Assembly (NCBI RefSeq): GCF_023555385.1 | Contig: NZ_JAJSED010000001.1 | Coordinates: 744,001 to 808,000 of the forward strand | Direction of reading: 5' to 3' | DNA: 64,000 bases | Origin: Guyparkeria hydrothermalis | GTDB lineage: Bacteria > Pseudomonadota > Gammaproteobacteria > Halothiobacillales > Halothiobacillaceae | Shown: positions 49,672 to 57,831 of the stretch, in pieces | How positions within the stretch are numbered: the first letter of the stretch is position 1 | Layout: each line of letters opens with the position of its first letter | Notes under the pieces: generated by a model | Told to the model about the DNA's origin: nothing | What the model saw: only the letters and a program-made list of their open reading frames with translations | Database searches by the model: none | Program-made: the position numbers and the translations under genes

Positions 49672-50538
49672 TCATGCCGGCCCCTCGAGCTCGCGCACCA
49701 GGCGAAATCCCAGGTTCAGATCGAATTCGTTGGCCTGGCGCGGTGCCCGGGACGCGCTCCGGCAGGCACCGGGGGAATCGAACCAGGACCCGCCTCGCAC
49801 GGCCCGCAGGTGCTTATTACGGGGATCGACACTGCGGTGGGGTTGCGATACCGACCGCGGCCCGACCAGGTACCGTTCACTCCACTGATCCTGCGTGAAT
49901 TCCTGAACATTACCGTGCACCTCGTAGAGCCCCCAGGGATTGGCCGGCAGGCTGCCGACGGCCACCGGCTTGCCCGGCCCGCAAAGGAACAGACCGCGGG
50001 TGCAGTGAAGTCCGCCGGCGCAGTTCACTTCCTGGCGGCGGATGCGGTCGCCGAAGCAGAACATCGTGTCGGTACCGGCCCGTGCCGCGTATTCCCACTC
50101 CGCCTCGGTCGGCAGGCGGTAGCGCGCGCCGGTCAGCTCGCTTAGCCATGCGGCGTAGGCCTCGGCATCCGTCGCCGAGACGTTGTACATGGGAAATTCA
50201 GGGTCGTTCCAGGTGTAGGGCCGTGGTCGACGATGGCCGCTCGCCTCGAGAAAGGCGAAATATTCGCACCGACGGATCGTGCCACGCGTCATCGCGAATG
50301 GCCGCTCGACATGCACCTCGTGGCGCGGCTGCTCGAACGAGCGGGCCTGATGCTCGCTCGCCCGGCTCCCCATCCAGAACCCGCCCTCGGGAATGACGGC
50401 CAGTTCCGGCGCCGGCTCGTCCCCGGCCGGCGGATCCCGGAAGAAAACGTCGAGCCCGAGTCGATCCGCGGCATCGCGCTGCCGCTCGATTACCCCATCG
50501 ACGGACCCTGCCTGCGCGGCCGTGGCTGCCGATTGCAT
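49672..50538 (-). CDS. SUMF1/formylglycine-enzyme-fold protein
   Basis: A 288-residue protein of the SUMF1 fold (formylglycine-generating enzyme and relatives). Marks: IPEGGFWMGSRASEH (about 50-64), RYRLPTEAEWEYAARAGT, NPWGLYEVHGNVQEF and RAVRGGSWFDSP. The catalytic CxxxC of true formylglycine enzymes is not seen: only one cysteine (GACRSASR) follows the RGGSW motif. A cluster of four cysteines (CFGD, NCAGG, HCTRG, LCGPG) lies in the middle. No signal peptide. It may be an accessory or binding member rather than a sulfatase activator. A GGAGG site 7 bases before ATG 50538 fixes the start. Confidence 0.85.
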   Translation of the reverse strand: MQSAATAAQAGSVDGVIERQRDAADRLGLDVFFRDPPAGDEPAPELAVIPEGGFWMGSRASEHQARSFEQPRHEVHVERPFAMTRGTIRRCEYFAFLEASGHRRPRPYTWNDPEFPMYNVSATDAEAYAAWLSELTGARYRLPTEAEWEYAARAGTDTMFCFGDRIRRQEVNCAGGLHCTRGLFLCGPGKPVAVGSLPANPWGLYEVHGNVQEFTQDQWSERYLVGPRSVSQPHRSVDPRNKHLRAVRGGSWFDSPGACRSASRAPRQANEFDLNLGFRLVRELEGPA

Positions 50539-50545
50539 TCGCTCA

Positions 50546-50550
50546 CCTCC
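50546..50550 (-). promoter_or_regulatory. Ribosome-binding site fixing the SUMF1-like start
   Basis: Minus-strand GGAGG followed 7 bases later by ATG 50538. It rejects the longer upstream frame (to 50613). Confidence 0.8.
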
Positions 50551-50645
50551 CGGGATTGATTTACCGACAGCGGAACCGGGCTGCATCGTGCCGGTCTGCC
50601 CGCTTGGCAGCACCCGACGCGACCATTTCGGCCACGGCGGGCTGA

Positions 50646-50651
50646 TATACT
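50646..50651 (+). promoter_or_regulatory. Candidate -10 box for the kdsD-lpt cluster
   Basis: TATACT lies 21 bases before ATG 50673 in the divergent gap. The -35 is poor. The expected transcript start near 50658 leaves only about 15 bases of leader and no clear ribosome-binding site. Confidence 0.45.
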
Positions 50652-50672
50652 CCGAAACCCGAAAATCTTAGC

Positions 50673-51677
50673 ATGCCGACCGGATCCCTCATGGAGCAAA
50701 AAGCCCTGCATCCCGACAACCTGCTGCGCATGGCCCACGAAGTCGTCGACATCGAACGTGACGCCATCGGGGCGTTGACCTCACGCCTCGACGAGACCTT
50801 CGTCGAGGCGTGCCGTCTGATGCTCGCCTGCGAGGGACGCGTGATCGTTACCGGCATGGGCAAGTCCGGGCACATCGGGGGCAAGATTGCCGCCACGCTG
50901 GCGAGCACCGGCACCCCCGCGTTCTTCGTGCACCCCGGCGAGGCCAGCCACGGCGATCTGGGCATGATCACCGAGCGCGACGTGGTCATGGCCCTGTCGA
51001 ACTCCGGGGAAACCGCCGAGATGCTCGCCATCCTGCCGGTGATCAAGCGCCTCGGCGTCGGCCTGGTAGCGATGACCGGCCGCCCCGATTCCACCCTCGC
51101 CCGCTCCGCCGATGTGCACCTGGACGTCGGCGTCGAACAGGAAGCCTGCCCGCTCAACCTCGCACCAACCGCAAGCACCACCGCGACGCTGGTGATGGGC
51201 GATGCACTGGCCGTCGCTCTGCTCGACGCGCGCGGCTTCCAGCCCGAAGACTTTGCCCTCTCCCACCCGGGCGGATCACTGGGGCGCCGCCTGCTACTGC
51301 ACGTGCGCGACGTCATGCATACCGGCGAACGTCTCCCAAAGATCGGCCCGCAGCAGAGCGTCAAACAGGGCCTGCTGGTGATGACGTCCGGTGGACTCGG
51401 CATGGCCGCGATCGTCGATGACCAGGACCGCCTGCTGGGCCTGTTCACCGACGGCGACCTGCGCCGCCTGCTCGACAGTAGCGACTTCGACCTCGACTCG
51501 GCCATCGAGCGGGTGATGACACCCGACCCGCGCACCTGCCGCGACAACATCCTCGCCGCCGAGGCCATGGCGATCATGGAACGTGACAAGATCAACGGCC
51601 TGCTCGTCGTCGACGAGAACCGGAAACTGAAAGGAGCCCTCAACATGCACGACCTGCTTCGCGCGGGGGTGGCCTAA
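50673..51677 (+). CDS. kdsD: D-arabinose-5-phosphate isomerase
   Basis: A 334-residue enzyme that turns ribulose-5-phosphate into arabinose-5-phosphate, the precursor of the LPS sugar Kdo. It has the SIS sugar-isomerase domain (VIVTGMGKSGHIGGKIAATL, VHPGEASHGDLGMI, LSNSGETAEML) and two C-terminal CBS domains (from about 210). The start may instead be ATG 50691. Its TAA overlaps the kdsC ATG by one base. Confidence 0.94.
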   Translation: MPTGSLMEQKALHPDNLLRMAHEVVDIERDAIGALTSRLDETFVEACRLMLACEGRVIVTGMGKSGHIGGKIAATLASTGTPAFFVHPGEASHGDLGMITERDVVMALSNSGETAEMLAILPVIKRLGVGLVAMTGRPDSTLARSADVHLDVGVEQEACPLNLAPTASTTATLVMGDALAVALLDARGFQPEDFALSHPGGSLGRRLLLHVRDVMHTGERLPKIGPQQSVKQGLLVMTSGGLGMAAIVDDQDRLLGLFTDGDLRRLLDSSDFDLDSAIERVMTPDPRTCRDNILAAEAMAIMERDKINGLLVVDENRKLKGALNMHDLLRAGVA

Positions 51678-52210
51678 TGCGCCACGATGACAGGAACTGG
51701 ATCGAGCGCGCCCGCGAGGTGCGCCTACTGGTGCTGGATGTCGACGGCGTGATGACCGACGGCCGACTGCATCTCACCGAGAACGGCGAGGAGCACAAGA
51801 TCTTTCACAGCCGCGACGGCCACGGCATCAAGCTCATCCAGGAGCTGGGAGTGGACGTGGCCATCATCACCGGGCGCGCCTCGGAGGCCGTCACGCGGCG
51901 GGCCAAGAGTCTCGGCATCCAGCACGTGGTACTGGGCGCGACGGACAAGGGCCAGGCGATCGAGGAGCTCTCGCAGCTGGTGAATGTGCCGCTGGCGCAG
52001 ATGGCCGCCATGGGTGACGACGTCCTCGATCTGCCCATGCTCAATCGCGCCGGCCTGTCGGCCACGGTCTGCGATGCCCCCATGATGATTCGCAGCCGCG
52101 TCGACTGGGTGAGCCCGCTCCCGGGTGGCTCAGGCGCAGTGCGCGCGCTGATCGACACGCTGATCGACGCCCGCGGCCAGTGGGGCGACGTGCTGGCGCG
52201 GTATACCTGA
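51677..52210 (+). CDS. kdsC: Kdo-8-phosphate phosphatase
   Basis: A 177-residue HAD-family phosphatase that releases Kdo from Kdo-8-phosphate. The nucleophile aspartate is in LLVLDVDGVMTDGRLHL (about 17-33), then FHSRDGHGIKLI, ITGRASEAV and the metal aspartates MAAMGDDVLDLPML. Lacks a cap domain, as usual. Directly follows kdsD. Confidence 0.96.
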   Translation: MRHDDRNWIERAREVRLLVLDVDGVMTDGRLHLTENGEEHKIFHSRDGHGIKLIQELGVDVAIITGRASEAVTRRAKSLGIQHVVLGATDKGQAIEELSQLVNVPLAQMAAMGDDVLDLPMLNRAGLSATVCDAPMMIRSRVDWVSPLPGGSGAVRALIDTLIDARGQWGDVLARYT

Positions 52211-52212
52211 CG

Positions 52213-52818
52213 ATGAAGTGGCCCCTCCCACCGCAGGCCAACCGTGCCCTGCTGGCCGTGCTCGGCATCGGCCTGCTGGGCCTGTTGACCTGGGAGAACC
52301 TGTCGGACGAGTTCCTGCCGCAGCTCGAGGCGACCGGCGGTTACGCCCAGCGGCTGGATCAGGTGTCGAGCTGGCAGTACGACGAGGAGGGTCGATTGTC
52401 CTATCAACTCGCCACCCCGCGCGCCATCCAGCGCGATGCCGAGGATCGTTACGAGCTCGAGGCTCCCGAGGCGGCACTGATCGACGAACCGGACACGCCG
52501 CCCTGGACGATCGACGCCGCGCGCGGCACTCTGCTCGACGGAGGCAAGAGCATCCGATTGGATGGCTCGGTGGTTGCCGCACGCGCGCCCCATCAGGACC
52601 GTGGTCGGCTGGAGCTGCGCACCGACCGGCTCTGGGTCTACCCCGAGCGCTACGTGGCCCGAACCGACCTCCCCAGCACGCTGCAGGAGTTGGGGGCATC
52701 CGGCGAGCGCCGTTGGACCAGCAAGTCCGACGCTTTCCACCTCGACTGGGACGAGCGGATCTTGACGCAATCCGACCGGATACGGGATCGGATCGAACCG
52801 CAGGCACAGCGCCAGTGA
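52213..52818 (+). CDS. lptC: LPS transport protein LptC
   Basis: A 201-residue inner-membrane-anchored protein that takes LPS from LptBFG and passes it to LptA. One N-terminal hydrophobic helix (LLAVLGIGLLGLLTW, about 13-27), then a periplasmic beta-jellyroll domain, with ATPRAIQRDAEDRYELEAPE and LTQSDRIRDRIEPQ. The family is poorly conserved; position between kdsC and lptA supports the call. It begins 2 bases after the kdsC stop. Confidence 0.9.
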   Translation: MKWPLPPQANRALLAVLGIGLLGLLTWENLSDEFLPQLEATGGYAQRLDQVSSWQYDEEGRLSYQLATPRAIQRDAEDRYELEAPEAALIDEPDTPPWTIDAARGTLLDGGKSIRLDGSVVAARAPHQDRGRLELRTDRLWVYPERYVARTDLPSTLQELGASGERRWTSKSDAFHLDWDERILTQSDRIRDRIEPQAQRQ

Positions 52819-52859
52819 GCGCATCCGCACAGACACGACGCGCAGACAGGAAATACATC

Positions 52860-53405
52860 ATGGCGATCATTCCGAATTCGACTTCTCGCTTGCAGGCAGC
52901 CGCTCTTCTTCCGGCCTTTTGCCTTTCGCTGGCCATGGCCGGGGCCACCTCACCGGCATTCGCCGCCAAGGCGGACCGCAACAAGCCGATCAAGGTGCAA
53001 GCGGACAAGAAGGTGACCAAGTATCAGGAAGGCACCAGCGTGTATACCGGTGACGTGGTCATCGATCAGGGCAGCCTGCATGCCACCGGCCAACGAGCCA
53101 CCCTGTATCTCGAAGACGGCCAGCTGGTGCGCGCCGTGCTCGAAGGGCACCCCGCGACCTTCCGCGAGCGCGACGAACAGGGCAACCTGGTCGAGGGCAA
53201 GGCCAACGAGGCCGACTACCGCACCGCCAACGGCAATGTGATTCTTACTGGCGATGCCTGGCTGAAGCGCACCGGCGACGAGATCCGCTCTGATCGCATC
53301 ACCTACGACCTCGACACCGAGGTGGTCGAAGCCGGCGAAAGCGATGGCGGTGCCCGCGTCGAGATGACACTGCAGCCACGCAACCGCGACGAGAAAGGGG
53401 ACTAA
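52860..53405 (+). CDS. lptA: Periplasmic LPS carrier LptA
   Basis: A 181-residue periplasmic protein that bridges the two membranes for LPS export. A signal peptide (about 1-36, ending SPAFAA) is followed by the OstA-type beta domain: IKVQADKKVTKYQEGTSVYT, GSLHATGQRATLYLEDGQLV and RSDRITYDLDTEVVEA. The ribosome-binding site AGGAA lies 8 bases before the ATG. It sits between lptC and lptB. Confidence 0.94.
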   Translation: MAIIPNSTSRLQAAALLPAFCLSLAMAGATSPAFAAKADRNKPIKVQADKKVTKYQEGTSVYTGDVVIDQGSLHATGQRATLYLEDGQLVRAVLEGHPATFRERDEQGNLVEGKANEADYRTANGNVILTGDAWLKRTGDEIRSDRITYDLDTEVVEAGESDGGARVEMTLQPRNRDEKGD

Positions 53406-53411
53406 GCGCTC

Positions 53412-54158
53412 ATGCCGCGAACCACCCGCCACGCCCCGCTGCTGGAAGCGCGCACCCTGTCGAAGAGCTATGGCTCGCGGCCGGTGGTGCGTGATGTCTC
53501 GCTGCACGTGGAAGCCGGCGAGATCGTCGGCCTGTTGGGCCCCAACGGGGCCGGCAAGACCACCAGCTTCTACATGATCGTCGGCCTGGTACCAGTCGAC
53601 CAGGGGGGCGTGTTTCTCGACGGCCGGGACATCACGCACACGCCGATCGACCGCCGGGCCCATCTTGGGCTCGGTTACCTGCCGCAGGAACCCTCCGTCT
53701 TCCGCAAGCTGACCGTGCGTGAGAACATCCTGGCCATCCTCGAGCTGCGCCGCGAACTTACGCGAAACGGGCGGCGACGGGCACTCGAGGAGCTACTCGA
53801 AGAACTCAACGTGACCCACATCGCCGATTCCAAGGGCCAGGCCCTCTCGGGTGGCGAGCGTCGCCGCGTGGAGATCGCCCGGGCGCTGGCGGCCAACCCG
53901 CGCGCCATGCTCCTCGACGAGCCGTTCGCGGGCATCGACCCCATCTCGGTGATCGACATCCAGCGCATCATCGAGCATCTGCGCGACCGGGGGATCGGCG
54001 TGCTGATCACGGATCACAACGTCCGCGAAACGCTCGGCGTCTGCAAGCGAGCCTACATCGTCTCCGACGGCGAAATACTGGCGCACGGCAGTGCCGACGA
54101 GCTGCTCGCCAACAAGTCGGTCCGCGATGTCTATCTCGGTCACGACTTCACCCTCTAG
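53412..54158 (+). CDS. lptB: LPS export ABC ATPase LptB
   Basis: A 248-residue ATPase driving LPS extraction by LptFG. Walker [17 protein letters not shown], signature [15 protein letters not shown] and Walker [17 protein letters not shown] are intact, with the long LptB-specific helix [18 protein letters not shown]. The LptF and LptG permeases are not in the window. Confidence 0.97.
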   Translation: MPRTTRHAPLLEARTLSKSYGSRPVVRDVSLHVEAGEIVGLLGPNGAGKTTSFYMIVGLVPVDQGGVFLDGRDITHTPIDRRAHLGLGYLPQEPSVFRKLTVRENILAILELRRELTRNGRRRALEELLEELNVTHIADSKGQALSGGERRRVEIARALAANPRAMLLDEPFAGIDPISVIDIQRIIEHLRDRGIGVLITDHNVRETLGVCKRAYIVSDGEILAHGSADELLANKSVRDVYLGHDFTL

Positions 54159-54182
54159 GCCCCGGATCCGGTGCGGGAACCG

Positions 54183-54213
54183 TTGGCACAACCGGGTGAC
54201 ATTCCGCTAAACT
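54183..54213 (+). promoter_or_regulatory. Promoter candidate upstream of rpoN
   Basis: TTGGCA (54183-54188), 19 bases, TAAACT (54208-54213), in the 178-base gap after lptB. A transcription start near 54220 would fall at a palindrome. Confidence 0.45.
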
Positions 54214-54219
54214 GACTCT

Positions 54220-54234
54220 CATGCAAATTGCATG
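54220..54234. promoter_or_regulatory. 15-bp palindrome at the predicted rpoN transcription start
   Basis: CATGCAA-A-TTGCATG, perfect 7-bp arms, located 7 bases after the -10 box. This is a typical place for an operator. The binding protein is not known. The rest of the gap to rpoN holds only a short open frame (54221-54349) that overlaps the rpoN start. Confidence 0.5.
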
Positions 54235-54325
54235 CTCACCCCGTTTTCAGCCCCTCTCCTGCGGGCCGACATCCCATGTTCCGCAAGGCGCCCGACGTGC
54301 GCCGATGCCGGCAATGGATCTCGCC

Positions 54326-54330
54326 GGAGG
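54326..54330 (+). promoter_or_regulatory. Ribosome-binding site fixing rpoN at GTG
   Basis: GGAGG (continued by TGA) stands 6 bases before GTG 54337. It favours GTG over the in-frame ATG three codons later. Confidence 0.8.
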
Positions 54331-54336
54331 TGACTC

Positions 54337-55821
54337 GTGGCAGGCATGAAGGCCGGACTCGAACTGCGGCTGGGCCAGTCGCTGGCAATGACGCCGCAGT
54401 TGCAGCAGTCGATCCGTCTGCTGCAATTGTCCACGCTCGAATTGAGCCTCGAGATCCAACAGGCGCTGGACACCAACCCCCTGCTCGAAGTGGCCGAGGA
54501 TGATCGGGGCGAGGAAGAGTCCGCCGAGACGCAGTCCACCGAGGATCAGGACCCCGGCGCCCAGGCCGGCGAGGAACTGCTCGAGGATCGCAAGGACAAG
54601 TCGGCGGACGAGGACCTGGTGGTCGACTCGTCATGGGACGACTACTACGAATCCGACGGTGCCACTGCGCTGAGCAGCAGCGCACCGAGCGAGGACTACG
54701 ACCCCTTCGCCACGCAATCCACCGGCGAGGACAACCTGCGAGATCACCTGCTCAGCCAGGTCCACCTCGCGTCGCTATCCGAATCCGACCGTCGCGTCGC
54801 CACCGCTCTGATCGAATCGATCGAGCCAACGGGCTACCTCGAAGAATCGCTCGACGAGATCGTCGCCCTTTTGCAGGACGAACTGCCGGAGCTCGACATC
54901 GAAGAGGCCGAGGCCACTCTGCACTACATCCAGCAGCTCGATCCGGTCGGCGTCGGTGCCCGGTCGCTGGCCGAATGTCTCACCATTCAGATTGATCAGA
55001 AATACGCGGACGACCCGGCGGCAGCCGATGCCCGGGCCGTGCTCGACGGCGACTGGCTCGAGGCAATCGCCCGGCGGGAACTGCCGCATGTCACCAAGGG
55101 GCTCGGCATCAGCCGCGAGCGACTCGAAGCCGCGCTGCGACTGATCCAGGTCCTCGATCCCCGCCCGGGGTTGTCCATCAGTGAGACGACAGCCGACTAC
55201 ATCCGGCCGGACGTGATCGTCACGCACCGTGAGGACGGCTGGCACGTCGACCTCAACCCCGAGATCGCGCCGCGGCTTCGTGTCAATCAGACCTATGCCA
55301 GCCTGATCGACCGTTCCAGCCGCGGCAAGGACGCGACCTACATCCGCAACCACCTTCAGGAAGCGCGCTGGTTCATCAAGAGCCTGCGCAGCCGCAACGA
55401 ATCGCTATTGAACGTCGCCCGCGAGATCGTTCGCCGGCAGATGGACTTCTTCGAGCAGGGCGAGATCGCGATGAAGCCGATGGTACTGCGCGAGATTGCC
55501 GAAGCGCTCGACCTGCACGAATCCACGGTCAGCCGCGTGACGACGAACAAGTACATGCTCACGCCCCGCGGGGTGTTCGAATTCAAGTACTTCTTCTCCA
55601 GCCACGTCGGCACGAGTGACGGCGGTGAGTGCTCGGCCACTGCCATACGGGCACGAATCAAGAAGCTAGTCGAGGAAGAAAATCCCAAGAAGCCCTTGAG
55701 CGACGCCAAGATTGCGACCATGCTTGGAGACGAGGGGATCGACGTCGCTCGACGCACGATCGCCAAGTACCGGGAAGCGATGGGGATCGCTTCCTCAACC
55801 GACCGTAAGCGGTTGATATAG
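54337..55821 (+). CDS. rpoN: RNA polymerase sigma-54 factor
   Basis: A 494-residue sigma factor for enhancer-dependent promoters (nitrogen, motility and other genes). The glutamine-rich activator region is at the start (LGQSLAMTPQLQQSIRLLQL, about 11-30), an acidic region follows (about 50-130), then the core-binding and helix-turn-helix domains (RQMDFFEQGEIAMKPMVLRE) and the C-terminal RpoN box ARRTIAKYREAMGI. Full length. Downstream genes hpf, ptsN, hprK and rapZ form the usual cluster. Confidence 0.97.
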   Translation: MAGMKAGLELRLGQSLAMTPQLQQSIRLLQLSTLELSLEIQQALDTNPLLEVAEDDRGEEESAETQSTEDQDPGAQAGEELLEDRKDKSADEDLVVDSSWDDYYESDGATALSSSAPSEDYDPFATQSTGEDNLRDHLLSQVHLASLSESDRRVATALIESIEPTGYLEESLDEIVALLQDELPELDIEEAEATLHYIQQLDPVGVGARSLAECLTIQIDQKYADDPAAADARAVLDGDWLEAIARRELPHVTKGLGISRERLEAALRLIQVLDPRPGLSISETTADYIRPDVIVTHREDGWHVDLNPEIAPRLRVNQTYASLIDRSSRGKDATYIRNHLQEARWFIKSLRSRNESLLNVAREIVRRQMDFFEQGEIAMKPMVLREIAEALDLHESTVSRVTTNKYMLTPRGVFEFKYFFSSHVGTSDGGECSATAIRARIKKLVEEENPKKPLSDAKIATMLGDEGIDVARRTIAKYREAMGIASSTDRKRLI

Positions 55822-55843
55822 ATACCATATAAAGGAGTCGTCT

Positions 55844-56137
55844 ATGCAGATTGACATCACCGGTCATCACGTCGATGTTACCGAGGCCCTCAAGGCCCAC
55901 GTCCACGACAAGTTCACTCGGCTGGAGCGGCACTTCGACAAGCTGGTAGACATCCACGTGATTCTCACCGTGGAGCGCAAAGAGGCCCAGAAGGCCGAAG
56001 CCAACCTCCACGTCAGCGGCCAGGACATGCACGCCGAAGCGGTCACCGATGACATGTACGCGTCCATCGACGCCATGGTGAACAAGCTGGATCGGCAGAT
56101 CGTCAAGCACAAAGAAAAACTCACCAGCCACCGCTGA
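55844..56137 (+). CDS. hpf: Ribosome hibernation-promoting factor
   Basis: A 97-residue short-form HPF that binds the 30S subunit and helps idle ribosomes pair in stationary phase. Text: QIDITGHHVDVTEALKAHVH, FDKLVDIHVILTVERK and DMYASIDAMVNKLDRQIVKH are characteristic. An AGGAG site precedes the ATG, 22 bases after rpoN. A 9-bp stem without a T-run (56143-56170) follows the stop. Confidence 0.95.
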   Translation: MQIDITGHHVDVTEALKAHVHDKFTRLERHFDKLVDIHVILTVERKEAQKAEANLHVSGQDMHAEAVTDDMYASIDAMVNKLDRQIVKHKEKLTSHR

Positions 56138-56229
56138 CCCTTCGCGGGGAGCGATACCAGACTCTCCGCGATACGCCGGGCGACGGCCCACGGCATGACC
56201 GTCGCCTGGCAGGAGCCACGAGGTCGGTG

Positions 56230-56257
56230 TTGCACCACGAATACAACAAGCTATGAT
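56230..56257 (+). promoter_or_regulatory. Promoter candidate for ptsN-hprK-rapZ
   Basis: TTGCAC (56230-56235), 16 bases, TATGAT (56252-56257). It lies in the 192-base gap between hpf and ptsN, about 70 bases before the ptsN ATG, and fits a separate start for this operon. Confidence 0.6.
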
Positions 56258-56329
56258 GCGCCCCGACTCGACCATTCCCGCCCCGACCCGCGAGCGATCC
56301 TCGCGGCAAGTCGACCGACAGGGTGCTTA

Positions 56330-56812
56330 ATGAATACTGCCGAGCTGTTTCCGATCCACCACATCCGGATCGACGAGCTGTACCAGAGCCGCAAGCGAGT
56401 ACTTGAAGTGCTCTCCGGCCTGCTTGCGGACGACGAACTCGGTGGCCAGCAGGCCACGCAAATCTTCGAGGCCCTGGTGGCCCGCGAACGACTCGGCTGC
56501 ACCGCGATCGGTCACGGCATCGCGGTCCCCCACGGCCGCGTCGACGACATTCTCACGCCCCGGGGGGCCGTGGTTCGCCTGCGCGAAGGGGTCGACTTTG
56601 GTGCGCCGGACGGGGCACCCGTCACGCTGGTCATTGGCCTGGTCATCCCGGAAGACTGCCCCGAGCAGCACCTGGAGATCCTCGGCCGGTTGGCGCGACA
56701 TCTCAACGACCCGGACGAGCGTGACACCATCATGGAGGCGCAAAGTGCCGAGCGCGTCCAGAACCTGATGATAGAGTGGCTAAAGGACAGTGCCGAGGCG
56801 ACAGCCGGCTGA
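56330..56812 (+). CDS. ptsN: PTS nitrogen-regulatory EIIA (PtsN)
   Basis: A 160-residue regulatory phospho-acceptor of the PTS-Ntr, known in other proteobacteria to affect potassium transport, carbon/nitrogen balance and envelope stress. The phosphorylated histidine is His68 in GHGIAVPHGR. LVIGLVIPEDCPEQHLEIL is also typical of the EIIA-fructose fold. The frame opens at 56195, but ATG 56330 gives the family start. It precedes hprK by 50 bases. Confidence 0.94.
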   Translation: MNTAELFPIHHIRIDELYQSRKRVLEVLSGLLADDELGGQQATQIFEALVARERLGCTAIGHGIAVPHGRVDDILTPRGAVVRLREGVDFGAPDGAPVTLVIGLVIPEDCPEQHLEILGRLARHLNDPDERDTIMEAQSAERVQNLMIEWLKDSAEATAG

Positions 56813-56862
56813 ACCGGGCACCGCGCCCGACCATCGAGCCATGAACGGCAAACGGGCAGGCC

Positions 56863-57831
56863 ATGATCCCGAGCTTCACCCATCATCACCTCTCATCGGA
56901 TGCCAGCGACGCCGACTGGCAGTGGGCCTTGCCCGACCAGTGGCAAGCCGGCGTCGCACCCGACCAGCGACGCATCGGGCCGGCCAACCCCTGGATCCCC
57001 ACCCGCCTGGCCCTGATCTCCCCCGCCCTGAGACGCTACCTGCAGTGCGGCGAGGAATGCCTGATACACGCCAACGGCCCGCTGCCGGCAAACGACGGCC
57101 CGCGCACCATCGTCCTTACCGAGGCCCACGCCGGAGCGGTCGATGAGTGGCTGGCCCACGTTCCCGTGGCCGAACCGGGCCATGGCACCCCGATCGTGGT
57201 CATCAGCACACCGGACGACGACGAGAGCGTCAGTCAGCGCCTGCAACGCCTCTGCGGCGCGCACGACGAGGACTGGCGTCATGGCGTGTTCATGGAGATC
57301 AGCGGGCTTGGCGTGCTCATCCGTGGCACCGCCGGCATCGGCAAGAGCGAAGTGGCGCTGGAATTGATCAGCCGGGGTCACCGCCTCATCGCCGACGACG
57401 CACCCTGCTTTATCGCACGTGGCGACGAGGTCACCGGTTCCTGCCCCGACCGGCTGTTCGGCCTGCTGGAGGTCCGCGGCATCGGTATCCTCGACATCCG
57501 CGAGCTTTTCGGCAGCAACGCGCTCAAGGCACGCAAGTACCTGCGCCTGATCGTCGATCTCTACCCGGCCGACAGCGAGCACCACATGGGTGCCGACGAG
57601 CGCCTTTTCGGCGACCGCGGCAACGAGCGCATCGCCGGTCTGTCGATTCCCGTCTGGCGCATGCCCGTGGCCCCGGGACGCAACCTGGCCGTACTGCTCG
57701 AGGCGATCGTGCGACAACGCAACCTCGAGCGCCAGCGCGGCGGCCAGCCCGTCAGCCCCCGGGTCGGTCGACTGTTGGCCGACGGCGAGATCCCCGACAA
57801 CCCCGACCAGAAGCCGGAGCCGTGGTCGTGA
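56863..57831 (+). CDS. hprK: HPr kinase/phosphorylase
   Basis: A 322-residue enzyme that phosphorylates a serine of HPr with ATP or pyrophosphate and can reverse it. The P-loop is RGTAGIGKSEVALELISRGH (about 149-168), followed by the second family signature LLEVRGIGILDIRELFG. The HPr encoded downstream keeps the target serine. The N-terminal domain is poorly conserved, as usual. It overlaps rapZ by 4 bases (GTGA). Confidence 0.94.
   Translation: MIPSFTHHHLSSDASDADWQWALPDQWQAGVAPDQRRIGPANPWIPTRLALISPALRRYLQCGEECLIHANGPLPANDGPRTIVLTEAHAGAVDEWLAHVPVAEPGHGTPIVVISTPDDDESVSQRLQRLCGAHDEDWRHGVFMEISGLGVLIRGTAGIGKSEVALELISRGHRLIADDAPCFIARGDEVTGSCPDRLFGLLEVRGIGILDIRELFGSNALKARKYLRLIVDLYPADSEHHMGADERLFGDRGNERIAGLSIPVWRMPVAPGRNLAVLLEAIVRQRNLERQRGGQPVSPRVGRLLADGEIPDNPDQKPEPWS

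Noticed and set aside
54221-54349. A separate gene for the 42-codon frame before rpoN
   Set aside because: No ribosome-binding site, unremarkable translation, and it overlaps the well-supported rpoN start. Kept only as a leader observation.
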